Shown piece after piece: positions 54,331-63,565 of a stretch of 64,000 bases of DNA. The stretch comes from an uncultured Acidobacteriia bacterium (lineage in GTDB: Bacteria; Acidobacteriota; Terriglobia; Bryobacterales; Bryobacteraceae). Below the pieces are notes generated by a model. It worked only from the letters and a program-made list of their open reading frames with translations. It searched no databases and had not been told where the DNA came from. The DNA lies in the NCBI GenBank assembly GCA_903875575.1, contig CAIQWJ010000025.1, positions 1-64,000 on the forward strand, in the 5' to 3' direction. Position 1 is the stretch's first letter. Each line of letters opens with the position of its first letter. Made by a program: the position numbers and the translations under genes.

Positions 54331-55881
54331 CTACAGAACAGCCTCGATCAACCGGGGGCCTGGCTCCCGCATACAGGCAGCGAACTCCCGGATGAAGGCA
54401 TCAGCGGAATCGACCCGGACGGCCTGTACGCCGAAGCCCTCGGACAGTTTCACCCAGTCGGGCTCCGGATTCGACAGGTCAAGCATGGCGTCGGCTAATG
54501 GTCCGACCGATCCGGCACCGGTGCGCTTCATTTCCACGTCGAGGATGCGATAACGGCGATTGGCCAGAATGACCACGGTCACGTCCAGGCGTTCCCGTGC
54601 CATGGTCCAAAGAGACTGGAGGGTGTACATGGCGCTGCCATCTGCCTGGAGCGCGACCACCTTTCGACCCGGACTTGCAAGAGCCGCCCCGACGGCGACC
54701 GGGAGGCCCTGACCGATGGAACCGCCGGTGACCGGCAGGTGGTCATGCCAATTGGCCGCCGCTAAGTGCGGCCAAATCTGCTCGTTGCAGGAGATGGACT
54801 CGTCGGAAATAATGGCTCCCTCAGGCAGGAGTGCGCCTACGGTTCGACCGATGGCGGCCGCCGTGAGGGGTTCGCGGTGGGGCAGTACCGGTCGCGGATG
54901 ACTCGGGGCGGCAGTTTCGTTCCCGGCCTCACTCGCAAATTCGTTCCCAAGCCATTCCAGAGCACCCACACCATCCTCTCCCTCAAAAGCGAGGGTGGCA
55001 AATTCGCAGGCCTCAGGTGCCAGGGTAGACCGAACTCCGGGATACCCAAAAAAGGAGACAGGTGGCTTCGATTCCACCAGGATCAGACAGTCGAGATCCG
55101 CCAGCAGAGACTGCGCCGCTTCCGGGAAATACGGGATGCGCTCGGCGGGGGGGATATCGCCTCCGCGCGAGAGTCTGCCGGAGTTTCGATTCGCAAAGAC
55201 TCGCGCACCGGTTGCGCGGCGAATCCGATCGGCGGCCCGCAGGCCGGGGGCGTGGAGGGCGGTACCGCTGAGGAGAAGGCCCACTCGCCAGTCGGAATGC
55301 AAAAGACCGGCCACATACCGCACACGGGGGGATGAGGGGAGTTCCCGAACCGGAAGAACCCTGGGGGCTACAGGAGCGCCTGCCTCGCTCCAGGAAAAAT
55401 CGGCGGGAATGATCAGTGTTGCCACCTGGCCGGGTGGGCCAAATGCGGCAACGATAGCCTCTGCCGTGGAATTTCCCGTCGCCAAAGGGTGTTTCAGGGT
55501 GTGGACCCAGCCGGAGACCGGTCGGGCGAAACCTTCAATATCGGCAGTGAGGGGGGCGTCAAAGGCCAAATGGCGGGTGGAATGCTCCCCGACGATATTC
55601 ACCACCGGCGAATGAGCTTTGCGGGCGTTGTGGAAATTGGCGAGGGCATTGGCCAGGCCGGGTCCCAGGTGCAGAAGAGTGGCAGCCGGTTTCCCTGTCA
55701 TGCGGGCGTAGCCGTCGGCAGCCCCGGAACAAACGCCCTCAAAGAGCCCGAGAACGCCGCGCATCCCGGCCACGCGGTCCAGGGCGGAAACGAACTGCAT
55801 CTCGGAAGTGCCGGGATTCATGAGGCACAGGTTCACATCGTGAGCCAACAGGGTTCGCAGGAGGCACTCGGCGCCGGTCAT
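54331..55881 (-). CDS. Thiamine-diphosphate enzyme, acetolactate-synthase-like
   Basis: 516 residues. The catalytic Glu lies in GLFEGVCSGAADGYARMTGK, and the ThDP motif is ADGSAMYTLQSLWTMARER..ILAN (GDG altered to ADG). The N-terminal LCLMNPGTSEMQFVSALD is typical of a subgroup often misnamed acetolactate synthase; it may be a decarboxylase. No ilv genes are nearby. The altered first Gly of GDG should be noted. Confidence 0.82.
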   Translation of the reverse strand: MTGAECLLRTLLAHDVNLCLMNPGTSEMQFVSALDRVAGMRGVLGLFEGVCSGAADGYARMTGKPAATLLHLGPGLANALANFHNARKAHSPVVNIVGEHSTRHLAFDAPLTADIEGFARPVSGWVHTLKHPLATGNSTAEAIVAAFGPPGQVATLIIPADFSWSEAGAPVAPRVLPVRELPSSPRVRYVAGLLHSDWRVGLLLSGTALHAPGLRAADRIRRATGARVFANRNSGRLSRGGDIPPAERIPYFPEAAQSLLADLDCLILVESKPPVSFFGYPGVRSTLAPEACEFATLAFEGEDGVGALEWLGNEFASEAGNETAAPSHPRPVLPHREPLTAAAIGRTVGALLPEGAIISDESISCNEQIWPHLAAANWHDHLPVTGGSIGQGLPVAVGAALASPGRKVVALQADGSAMYTLQSLWTMARERLDVTVVILANRRYRILDVEMKRTGAGSVGPLADAMLDLSNPEPDWVKLSEGFGVQAVRVDSADAFIREFAACMREPGPRLIEAVL

Positions 55882-55993
55882 ATAGTACCTGGGAGGCGTT
55901 CGCCAACAGACACTACGTTATCGCATGGCATCTATACAACGGAGGAACTGCGGCGTAACATCAGCTTAGACGAATGACACAAGGACAAAATCA

Positions 55994-56197
55994 ATGACAC
56001 ACCGCCTGGATTGGAAACACGTTATCAAAAGCCTGCTGGAGGACGAAAACGGGCAGGATCTTGTTGAATATACGCTACTTATGGCATTCATCGTCCTGTC
56101 CGCCTCGGCGATCTTCCGCAACGGCGGCGCGAGCGTGAAGACGGTCTGGACCGTGGCCAGCAATCAGCTGGTCAACGCGGCTACCGCCGCCAGCTGA
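55994..56197 (+). CDS. Flp-type IVb pilin
   Basis: 67 residues. The prepilin site NG|QDLVEYTLLMAFIVL has Gly-20 before the cut, and Glu at +5 of the mature protein. Flp pilins build tad pili, but no tad assembly gene is in the window. AAGGAC upstream supports ATG 55994. Confidence 0.88.
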   Translation: MTHRLDWKHVIKSLLEDENGQDLVEYTLLMAFIVLSASAIFRNGGASVKTVWTVASNQLVNAATAAS

Positions 56198-56222
56198 TCC
56201 CCAACGTCTACGAGTTACCGCA

Positions 56223-57665
56223 TCATCCTTTACGAAGCTTCTGCGAAACCTTCTCGACCTCGCCCCAGACGCGAAGCAGGTTGCCGCTCCACAACTTCCC
56301 GATCTGCTCCTCCGTGTAGCCTCGCCGCACCAGTTCCAGCGTGACATTAAAAGCTTCCGCCGCGCTGTTCCAGCCGTCGATTCCCCCACCCCCGTCAAAA
56401 TCAGACGAAATGCCGACGTGATCAATGCCAATGAGCTTTACGGCGTAATCGATATGGTTGACGAAATCCTGCACGTTGGCGCGTCCGGCGGGCGGGAACC
56501 TGGCGTCAATTGCAGCCAGTTGTTTGTCATAATCGGCCCGGCGTTCGGCTGAGAGCGCGTCGAGGCCGGCATTTCCCCGGCCTCTACCACCGCCCGCTCC
56601 AGCGCCCCGACCCGCAGCGGCGGCAGCGGGCGTGCCCTCTACAGGACAGGCCCGAACTGCTTCGACGCCCGAGGCGCCGGCAGCGCCACGTCCCCGACCG
56701 CCACCACCCACGCCACTGCCACCACGACCACCGGCTGCGGCGGAAATGCCGAAGTCCTCACGCAATTTGGTGAGGGCGGCGGTGCGTTCCTTCGAATCGA
56801 TTTTGACGTAGGACGCAAACCCGACAATCTGGATCACGCCACCATTCTTTTTGAGGGCGAGCAGTTGCTCATCGTCCATGTTGCGACTGACGTCGGCAAG
56901 GGCGCGCACGGAGGAGTGTGAGGCGATGACCGGAGCCTGGGAAAGCCGCATGGCCTCCAGGTTGGCACCTTTTGCGGGGTGCGAAAGGTCGATCATCATT
57001 CCGAGACGGTTCATTTCGGCAATGACCTGACGGCCAAGCGGCGACAGACCATTGTTGTACAGGTAGCCCTGGGTCTCGCCGGTGTTGGAATCGGCAAGCT
57101 GACTGTTGCCGTTGTGGGCCAGAGACATGTAACGGCCACCGCGGTTGTAGAACTCTTCGACCCGTTTGATGTCATTGCCTATGGGGTAACCGTTCTCCAC
57201 GCCGATCACCGCGATCCGTAGGTTCTTCTTGTGGAGGGCGAGAACGTCGGCCGGGGAGAGGGCCAAGCCGATGTTGTCGGGCGCGATCTTTTCGGTCAAG
57301 CGGTGGACGGCGTCGAACTTGGCGACGGCGTCCTTATAAGCGGCGTCATAGCCTTCCTGTGTGAGCGCGCCCTGGCCTGTGTAGGCGATCATGAACGAGA
57401 CATCCATGCCGCCTTCCACCATTTTCGGCAAATTGACCTGGGTGGTGAGGCGCATGGTGTAGTTGCAGTCCGCCATGAAATTGACGGGTTCAATGTCGTT
57501 GTGGGTATCGAGTTTCAGGACCCGGCTGTGGATGCCTTTGGCTTTGGCGATCAGGGCGGCGTCATTGGACTGGGCCGGGCTGAGCCCTGCTGTGAGCAGG
57601 AACAAACCAGCGGTCGCAGATGCCGTGAAGGCTGCGATGACAAAGTTTCGTTTGAGGGAATTCAA
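56223..57665 (-). CDS. Membrane dipeptidase, peptidase M19
   Basis: 480 residues with a signal peptide. Zinc ligands: LKLDTHNDI (HxD), GVENGYPIG (Glu), DLSHPA and ASHSSVRAL (His); the C-terminal IGISSDFDGGG-type segment reads VGISSDFDGGG. It hydrolyses dipeptides, probably in the periplasm. A ~70-residue Gly/Ala/Arg insert (GRGGSGVGGGGRGRG and GRGAGAGGGRGRGN) sits between residues ~300 and 370, which the family lacks. Confidence 0.9.
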   Translation of the reverse strand: MNSLKRNFVIAAFTASATAGLFLLTAGLSPAQSNDAALIAKAKGIHSRVLKLDTHNDIEPVNFMADCNYTMRLTTQVNLPKMVEGGMDVSFMIAYTGQGALTQEGYDAAYKDAVAKFDAVHRLTEKIAPDNIGLALSPADVLALHKKNLRIAVIGVENGYPIGNDIKRVEEFYNRGGRYMSLAHNGNSQLADSNTGETQGYLYNNGLSPLGRQVIAEMNRLGMMIDLSHPAKGANLEAMRLSQAPVIASHSSVRALADVSRNMDDEQLLALKKNGGVIQIVGFASYVKIDSKERTAALTKLREDFGISAAAGGRGGSGVGGGGRGRGAAGASGVEAVRACPVEGTPAAAAAGRGAGAGGGRGRGNAGLDALSAERRADYDKQLAAIDARFPPAGRANVQDFVNHIDYAVKLIGIDHVGISSDFDGGGGIDGWNSAAEAFNVTLELVRRGYTEEQIGKLWSGNLLRVWGEVEKVSQKLRKG

Positions 57666-58183
57666 TTTGCGTTCTCCTTAGCGGGATGAAACCCGGAGAC
57701 CGACGGGGGTCAAAACAGACGGGTGAAACAGTCATCTTAGCAACCTGCCGCGCTTCCCGGAGCCAACAGCCAAATATTCACAGAAACAAAAGAGACACCG
57801 GATATCGCTTTCGGGCATACTCGCCTTTTCTAGAAACTCCCACAGCAGGAGGCTACTTTTATGGCAGTCCAGACCGGAATTCGAGGCCCTTTTTCCATTA
57901 AAGCCTACGGTGGAGATTACAAGACGCTGCCGGTCTTCAACTTTTCCGAGCCCACGAAAGCTCAGAACCTGGCGGGTTCGCCCGGCGATGCGGCGCAAGG
58001 TCAGTGCGAAATGAAGGCAGGTCAGAAGCCCGCCGAACTCCAGGATCTGGCGGGGTGTGCGGGTTACAGGGGATCGGGACAATTCCATGACAATCCGCGA
58101 CCGGCTACCATTTTGAGATGGCGCTGTCGCAATTCGCATATCCAGCTTGCTTTGTCCCACGCACAGTAAGGCTGAGGAGTACG
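57666..58183. other. Region between the M19 peptidase and the NHL gene
   Basis: 518 bp without a firmly supported gene; only the ORF at 57861 is a candidate. GAGGAG at 58173 is the NHL gene's ribosome site. The dipeptidase promoter should lie at its left end, but no clear -35/-10 pair was found. Confidence 0.45.
57861..58169 (+). CDS. Possible small protein with strong ribosome site
   Basis: A 102-codon frame preceded by CAGGAGG eight nt before ATG 57861. The first ~40 residues (MAVQTGIRGPFSIKAYGG, KTLPVFNFSEPTKAQNLAG) read like a real protein; the rest is Gly/Ala/Gln-rich and less convincing, and may be out of frame. I recognise no family. Confidence 0.4.
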   Translation: MAVQTGIRGPFSIKAYGGDYKTLPVFNFSEPTKAQNLAGSPGDAAQGQCEMKAGQKPAELQDLAGCAGYRGSGQFHDNPRPATILRWRCRNSHIQLALSHAQ

Positions 58184-60964
58184 ATGAAAAGACCTGGCAT
58201 CGCAGCTTGGTTTCTGTTTTTTGCCGGTTCGTTGTGTGCACAACAGTACGTGATCTCCACTGTAGCGGGCGGCGCGGCCATACCGACACCTGTTGCGGCA
58301 TCGGCCGCAACCATCGGGCGGCCGCGGTCCGTTGTTACCGATTCCGCAGGTAACGTTTATTTCACCAGCGGCAACTGCGTTTACAAGCTGGACCGCAATG
58401 GCACGATTACCCGAATTGCAGGCAACTCCCGAGTGGGGTACTCCGGTGATGGCGGGCCAGCCACGGCCGCACAGATGACGAGCCCGTCGGGACTTGCCAT
58501 CAACGCACACGGAGACATCTTTGTGGCCGATGGAAGCAACCGGGTCCGCAGAATCTCCACGTCCGGCATCGTCACCACTGTTGCCGGCAGTGGCAGCGGC
58601 GGTTTTTCCGGGGATGGCGGTCCCGCCGTCACAGCGCAGCTGCAAAACCCCAACGGCCTGGCGATTGACGCATCCGGCAGCCTGTTCATCGCCGATGCGG
58701 CCAATAACAGAGTGCGGAAGGTCTCGACCGCCGGGATCGTCTCCACTGTGGCGGGAACGGGTGTCGCGGGCTTCTCAGGCGACGGAGGGTCTGCCGCGAA
58801 TGCTCAGCTTTCCGCTCCTGGGGGGCTGGCCTTCGACCCATCCGGCAATCTGCTGATTGCCGATACCGGTAACAATCGGGTCCGGAAGGTAACGGCCAAC
58901 GGGACCATCACGACGCTTGCTGGCAATGGCATCCCGGGTTTTGCGGGAGACGCCGCGGCGGCCGCCAGCGCGCAGCTTTCAGGACCCTATGGCTTGTCGG
59001 CCGATGGCTCGGGTAATGTCTTCATCGCAGACACGGGCAACAGCCGGATCCGGTTGGTTGCGAATGGAACCATCTCCACCTTTGCGGGTAACGGAACGGC
59101 AGGCCTTTCCGGGGACGGTGGGGCCGCACTGAGTGCACAGCTCAATGTGGCGACAGGAATTGCGCTCGACGGTTCAGGCAACCTTCTGGTTGCGGATACC
59201 GGAAACTACCGCTTAAGGAAGATCGCGTCCGCCGGAATCATCACGACAGTGGCCGGGACGAGCGACGGTTCGTTTTCAGGGGACAACGGACCCGCCGCCG
59301 TCGCACAGCTCTACAACCCGATCCAGGTCGCCGCCGATGCATCGGGCAATCTCTTCATCGCGGACCGGAACAACAATCGAGTGCGTAAAGTGTCCGCAGG
59401 CGGCACGATTACGACGGTGGCGGGGAGCGGAAGCTATGGCTTTGCCGGGGATGGCGGCGCTGCCGTCAGCGCTCAACTGGCGGGCCCGTATGGCGTGGCG
59501 GCAGATGGCTCCGGCAATCTCTACTTCTCCGATCAGGGCAATAATCGTGTCCGCAAAGTAGCCGCGAACGGCGTCATCACCACGGTAGCGGGCAACGGGA
59601 CCGCCGGGTTTGGCGGAGATGGCGGGCTGGCCGTGAATGCCCAGCTGAATGGCCCGAGCAAAGTTGCGGTAGACGCCACGGGCAATCTTTTTATTGCCGA
59701 CGCCTCAAATAACCGCGTGCGCAAGGTGTCAGTGAACGGGACCATAACCACTATCGCGGGCAACGGCGTAGCCGGGTTTGGCGGAGATGGCGGATTGGCG
59801 GTCAATGCCGCGCTCAACCTCCCGCAGGGCATCGCGCTCGATGGGAACGGCAACCTTTTCATCGCGGATCCTCTGAACTTTCGCATCCGCAAGGTTTCGC
59901 CGGCGGGAACCATCACCACTGTGGCGGGAAACGGCGTTGGCGGATTCTCCGGGGATGGCGGACTCGCCACGGCGGCGCAATTTGCCTATCCGGGCGACGT
60001 TGCTGTCGATGGGGCCGGTAACCTCTTTATCCTGGATCCTTATACCCAGCGTGTCCGCAGGGTTTCTACGTCCGGCATAGTCGCCTCGCTGGCAGGAAAT
60101 GGAAATCCCGGATATATAGGGGACGGGGGACCGAGTACGGGTTCGGAACTCGACGATCCGGGCGGAATTGCGGTTGACGCTGCGGGAAATCTCTACGTGG
60201 CCGACTCCGGCAATGACGCGATTCGCAAACTGACGCTGACCAATCAGTCCGCGTTCGTAAGCGCCGTGATCGACGCTGGCAGTGAAAGCGCGGTTCCCGT
60301 TTCGCCTGGCAAGATTGTGACCATCTACGGCGGCGGACTCGGACCTTCCACCGGGGCGCTCGCTTCACCGGCTAACGGCTCCTTCGGTAGCCAGCTTTCC
60401 GGGACGACCGTGACGGTCAACAGTGTGGCAGCCCCCGTGATCTATGCCTCCGATGGGCAGGTCATCGCCATCGTTCCGTACGGGATTTCCGGTTCGACGG
60501 CGAGCGTCACGGTGGCTTACCAGGGGCAGGTCTCGCAGCCGTTTCCGCTGCCACTCGCCGCCTCGTCTCCGGGCATCTTCACGTCAAACCAGACGGGCGC
60601 GGGGCAGGCTGCCGCTGTAAATGCGGTTGAAGGCACTCTCAATAATGCAGCCAGTCCTGTGAAGATTGGCAGCTACATTTCCCTCTATCTCACAGGGGAA
60701 GGGCAGACGACGCCCGCTGGAATGGACGGCAAGCTGGGAGTCATACCTGTGCCGGCACCCAATCTTCCGGTGAGCGCGACCATCGATGGCGCGCCTGCGG
60801 TTGTGCAGTACGCAGGCGGAGTTTTCAGCGCAGTCGCCGGCCTGTTGCAGGTCAATCTTCAGGTCCCGTTGGGTGTCCGGCCCGGAGGCTACGTACCAGT
60901 GGTCGTGCGTGTGGGCAGTGCTTCCACGGTCGACGGCGCTGTTTGGATCGCGGTTTCGAATTGA
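58184..60964 (+). CDS. Secreted NHL beta-propeller protein with TIGR03437 C-terminus
   Basis: 926 residues. A signal peptide (GIAAWFLFFAGSLCAQQ) leads into about 11 NHL-type repeats of ~55 residues, each with a GF(S/A/G)GDGG turn and a GNLFIADxxNNRVRKV strand, forming one or two propellers. The last ~230 residues (SPGKIVTIYGGGLGPS, YASDGQVIAIVPYGI, LYLTGEGQT) match the Solibacter-type TIGR03437 domain, found mostly in this clade. The ligand is unknown. GAGGAG before ATG 58184 supports the start. Confidence 0.9.
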   Translation: MKRPGIAAWFLFFAGSLCAQQYVISTVAGGAAIPTPVAASAATIGRPRSVVTDSAGNVYFTSGNCVYKLDRNGTITRIAGNSRVGYSGDGGPATAAQMTSPSGLAINAHGDIFVADGSNRVRRISTSGIVTTVAGSGSGGFSGDGGPAVTAQLQNPNGLAIDASGSLFIADAANNRVRKVSTAGIVSTVAGTGVAGFSGDGGSAANAQLSAPGGLAFDPSGNLLIADTGNNRVRKVTANGTITTLAGNGIPGFAGDAAAAASAQLSGPYGLSADGSGNVFIADTGNSRIRLVANGTISTFAGNGTAGLSGDGGAALSAQLNVATGIALDGSGNLLVADTGNYRLRKIASAGIITTVAGTSDGSFSGDNGPAAVAQLYNPIQVAADASGNLFIADRNNNRVRKVSAGGTITTVAGSGSYGFAGDGGAAVSAQLAGPYGVAADGSGNLYFSDQGNNRVRKVAANGVITTVAGNGTAGFGGDGGLAVNAQLNGPSKVAVDATGNLFIADASNNRVRKVSVNGTITTIAGNGVAGFGGDGGLAVNAALNLPQGIALDGNGNLFIADPLNFRIRKVSPAGTITTVAGNGVGGFSGDGGLATAAQFAYPGDVAVDGAGNLFILDPYTQRVRRVSTSGIVASLAGNGNPGYIGDGGPSTGSELDDPGGIAVDAAGNLYVADSGNDAIRKLTLTNQSAFVSAVIDAGSESAVPVSPGKIVTIYGGGLGPSTGALASPANGSFGSQLSGTTVTVNSVAAPVIYASDGQVIAIVPYGISGSTASVTVAYQGQVSQPFPLPLAASSPGIFTSNQTGAGQAAAVNAVEGTLNNAASPVKIGSYISLYLTGEGQTTPAGMDGKLGVIPVPAPNLPVSATIDGAPAVVQYAGGVFSAVAGLLQVNLQVPLGVRPGGYVPVVVRVGSASTVDGAVWIAVSN

Positions 60965-61187
60965 CATCCGCAAAGGACTCTCAGGCTTTGCATCAACGGG
61001 CCACGAAACGCGCTTACAGCCCTTCGACATCCACGCGCCCAGGGCCCAGTCTGCCTCACCGGCGAAGCTGTGCCCGGTGACTCGTTCGGCGACGTCAGCC
61101 GACGCGGTCGATTCACCGGGATTCCATCTGCATTCCCTGCCAGGCGTTGAGGCCGAACATCGCGGCCTGAGCCCCTGTCTTTTTGAT

Positions 61188-61739
61188 TTACGTGGCCACG
61201 GCCGCGGGAGCGGCGGAGGGTTCAGCAGGGGTCTTGCGGCGGAGCATGGCGGCGGAGATCAGAGTAATGATCAGGCCGACGGGCAGGGGTTCCATGAAGG
61301 TATAAGCCATGTTGACGAATGGGTTTTGGTAGAGCTGTTGGGACCGCTGTATGGCGGCGACCTGCGCGGCGGTGGTGGCGGGATCCAGTCCGGAGGCCTG
61401 GACCTTATGAACCTGCGCGGCGAAGTAGCTGTCCATAAAGTGGGGCATGAAATTGAAGTAGAGGACCTCCCACATGGCGACGTAGCAGACGGAGGTGATG
61501 AGGGCGATCAGAATGCCGCAGGCGAAGGCACGGCCGAAGGAGATTTGGCCGGCGAGGGTGTTGTCGCGGTAGCTGCGAATACCGAAGTAGATCAGCAGGA
61601 ACGATGCCACCATGATGGTGTAGCCGAGAGCCATGCTGTGGCCGGAGCCGATCTTGTCGGCCAGGAGAAGCGAGCCGCCCATCAGGACGGAGATGATGAG
61701 GCCGGAAATGAGGCCAAAGGTGAAAACTGTTTTCTTCAT
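61188..61739 (-). CDS. DUF4199 membrane protein
   Basis: 183 residues, four predicted helices in the DUF4199 layout (FTFGLISGLIISVLMGG, MALGYTIMVASFLLIYFGIRSY, ISFGRAFACGILIALITSVCYVAMW). The role is unknown. The start ATG 61739 has AGGAGC-like bases upstream. The adjacent LuxR gene lies 120 bp upstream on the same strand and is likely linked. 60965-61187 holds nothing visible. Confidence 0.82.
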   Translation of the reverse strand: MKKTVFTFGLISGLIISVLMGGSLLLADKIGSGHSMALGYTIMVASFLLIYFGIRSYRDNTLAGQISFGRAFACGILIALITSVCYVAMWEVLYFNFMPHFMDSYFAAQVHKVQASGLDPATTAAQVAAIQRSQQLYQNPFVNMAYTFMEPLPVGLIITLISAAMLRRKTPAEPSAAPAAVAT

Positions 61740-61859
61740 GTGAGGCTCCTTGTGTGAGTGAACTGGAGTCATTTTGCGGTGTAAAGGTGCGGGATGTCGT
61801 CATCCTTTCGGGTGATTTTGCGGGATACGGAATGGAAATCATGCTTTCGGGCGACGCGG

Positions 61860-62330
61860 TCATGGCAGGATTCCCAATTCCTTGCCGCGCTGGACGGCCT
61901 GGGTGCGCCGGGCGGCACCGAGCTTGTCGAAGGCGCGGGCGCAGTGTGTCTTGACCGTGTTTTCGGAAACGAAAAGCTCCGTGGCGATCTCGCGATTGCT
62001 GAGGCCGCGGGCGATCAGGGCGAGGATTTCGAGTTCGCGCGCCGTGATGCCGAGCGTTCGTTGCTGCTCTGTGTTGGGCGCGAAGGGTTCCAGTGCCGGG
62101 GTTTCCGCCGGGACAAGCACTTCCTTCAGTACGACCGTTTCTCGGATGGTTTCGCGACGGCGCGTGATGCGGAGGCCGAGCCAGATGCCAAAGGCAGCAA
62201 AGAGGACAGCGACGAGGGCGCCGTAAAGCTCCACGGAGTGCTCGAGGACGACGAATCGGTATTCCGTGTATTGGAGCGTGGCGATGAGGGTGCCGCCGAC
62301 GAGACCGAAGATGAGGGCATGGCGCTTCAT
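61860..62330 (-). CDS. Membrane-anchored LuxR-type regulator
   Basis: 156 residues. Two N-terminal helices (ALIFGLVGGTLIATLQY, LYGALVAVLFAAFGIWLGL), a short linker, then a LuxR/GerE helix-turn-helix (LTARE-like ITARELEILALIARGLSNREIATELFVSENTVKTHCARAFDKLG). There is no receiver domain, so the signal probably reaches it through the membrane part. It precedes a DUF4199 gene. Confidence 0.88.
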   Translation of the reverse strand: MKRHALIFGLVGGTLIATLQYTEYRFVVLEHSVELYGALVAVLFAAFGIWLGLRITRRRETIRETVVLKEVLVPAETPALEPFAPNTEQQRTLGITARELEILALIARGLSNREIATELFVSENTVKTHCARAFDKLGAARRTQAVQRGKELGILP

Positions 62331-62435
62331 GAGAGACCGTTCTAAGTTTAGATCGGCGTCCGGGAAATCGATACCAGTTGGACTCCAGCCGCAGGTACCG
62401 GGGGGGTACGCCTGGCTGAAGTTTCGAGGGGGGTA

Positions 62436-62513
62436 TGGTCGGGCTGGCGAGATTCGAACTCGCGACCTCTTGCACCCCAAGCAAGCGCGCTAGCCAGGCT
62501 GCGCTACAGCCCG
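62436..62513 (-). tRNA. tRNA-Pro (GGG anticodon)
   Basis: Minus-strand cloverleaf: 7-bp acceptor CGGGCTG/CAGCCCG, D-arm GCGCAGCCTGGCTAGCGC, anticodon stem CTTGC/GCAAG with loop TTGGGGT (anticodon GGG), T-arm GCGAG-TTCGAAT-CTCGC, discriminator A. CCA is encoded (TGG at 62436-62438). Confidence 0.96.
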
Positions 62514-62586
62514 ATTTACCCAGTCTACACCCCCACTGTCTTTCTCCGCCCGTCAGTCTCTCGTGGCGATATGCCACCATAGTTAC

Positions 62587-63519
62587 TTGATACTCACGCT
62601 CACCATGAATCCGGCGATTGACCGCACTATCGCGGTTGACCGCCTCGCCTTCGACGACCGCGCCTATATCCTCTCCACCAACGACTCGGCGGGCGGTCGC
62701 GGGATCAATGCCTCCTGCGTGATCCACAACTTCGGAGGGAAGACGCTGGCGATTCTGCCCGCCGGCGGCGAGCCCGCCGTGCGCTTTGAAAAATTCATGG
62801 ACCACTGTGGTTTCCCGGTGGCGACGGTGCCCATCCGCAACGACATTCGGCTCAATCTGACGATCACGGATCGCCACGGACTTACCGTGAAGCTCAACGA
62901 AGCGGGGCCGCGTCTCGATGCCGAGGAAGTGGCCAACGTGGAATCCACGGTGGAGGCGTATCTGGGGTCGGCAGATTGGCTTATGCTGTGCGGGAGTCTG
63001 CCGCCCAGCGTTCCGGCCGATTTCTATGCCCACCTGATTCAGCGGGCTCACAAAAAAGGCGTTCGCACGCTGCTCGACACGGATGGCGACGCGCTCTCGC
63101 GGGGCATTGAGGCCGAGCCTACGATTGTGACGCCAAACCAGCAGGAAGCGGAGCATCTGCTCAACGCCGTGCTGCTGACGCGTTCGAGCGCGGTGGGCGC
63201 GGCTCGCCGCATTCAGGCAATGGGCGCGAAGGCGGTGGTCCTTTCACTGGGAAGTCGTGGGGCGATCGGGGCGATGGGAGATGTGATGTGGGAGGCGATT
63301 CCGCCACGAGTGGAGGCGATCTCGCCAATCGGAGCAGGGGATGCCATGGCGGCAGCCCTGTTGTGGTCAATTGAAAATGGCGAAGAGTTTCCGGCTGCGC
63401 TGGCCTGGGGAGTGGCCGCCGGAACCGCCTCGGCGAAGCTGCCGGGGATGCAGTTTGCGTCGCTCGAACAGGCGCGCGCGATTCGGGCCGATATCGACCT
63501 TCGCAAGGTTGAACAGTGA
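62587..63519 (+). CDS. PfkB-family sugar kinase, 1-phosphofructokinase-like
   Basis: About 310 residues. The start TTG 62587 gives the family-like ILTLTMNPAIDRT; an upstream GTG 62563 also fits. The substrate loop SAGGRGINAS (GGxGxN) and catalytic PIGAGDAMAAALLW (GAGD base) are present. The sugar cannot be fixed by eye; the LacC/FruK/PfkB group is likeliest. It lies next to murJ. Confidence 0.88.
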   Translation: MILTLTMNPAIDRTIAVDRLAFDDRAYILSTNDSAGGRGINASCVIHNFGGKTLAILPAGGEPAVRFEKFMDHCGFPVATVPIRNDIRLNLTITDRHGLTVKLNEAGPRLDAEEVANVESTVEAYLGSADWLMLCGSLPPSVPADFYAHLIQRAHKKGVRTLLDTDGDALSRGIEAEPTIVTPNQQEAEHLLNAVLLTRSSAVGAARRIQAMGAKAVVLSLGSRGAIGAMGDVMWEAIPPRVEAISPIGAGDAMAAALLWSIENGEEFPAALAWGVAAGTASAKLPGMQFASLEQARAIRADIDLRKVEQ

Positions 63520-63565
63520 GCCGTACCGCCGCCGACATTTTCGCCCACGACATCCGGTAGCGACG

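Noticed and set aside
57900-58180. Possible riboswitch before the NHL gene
   Set aside because: I saw no conserved aptamer core; the segment is GC-rich and fits a short ORF or plain leader better.
61405-63156. 583-codon minus-strand frame across LuxR, tRNA and PfkB
   Set aside because: It runs through a tRNA gene and antisense to PfkB, and has no protein-like motifs.
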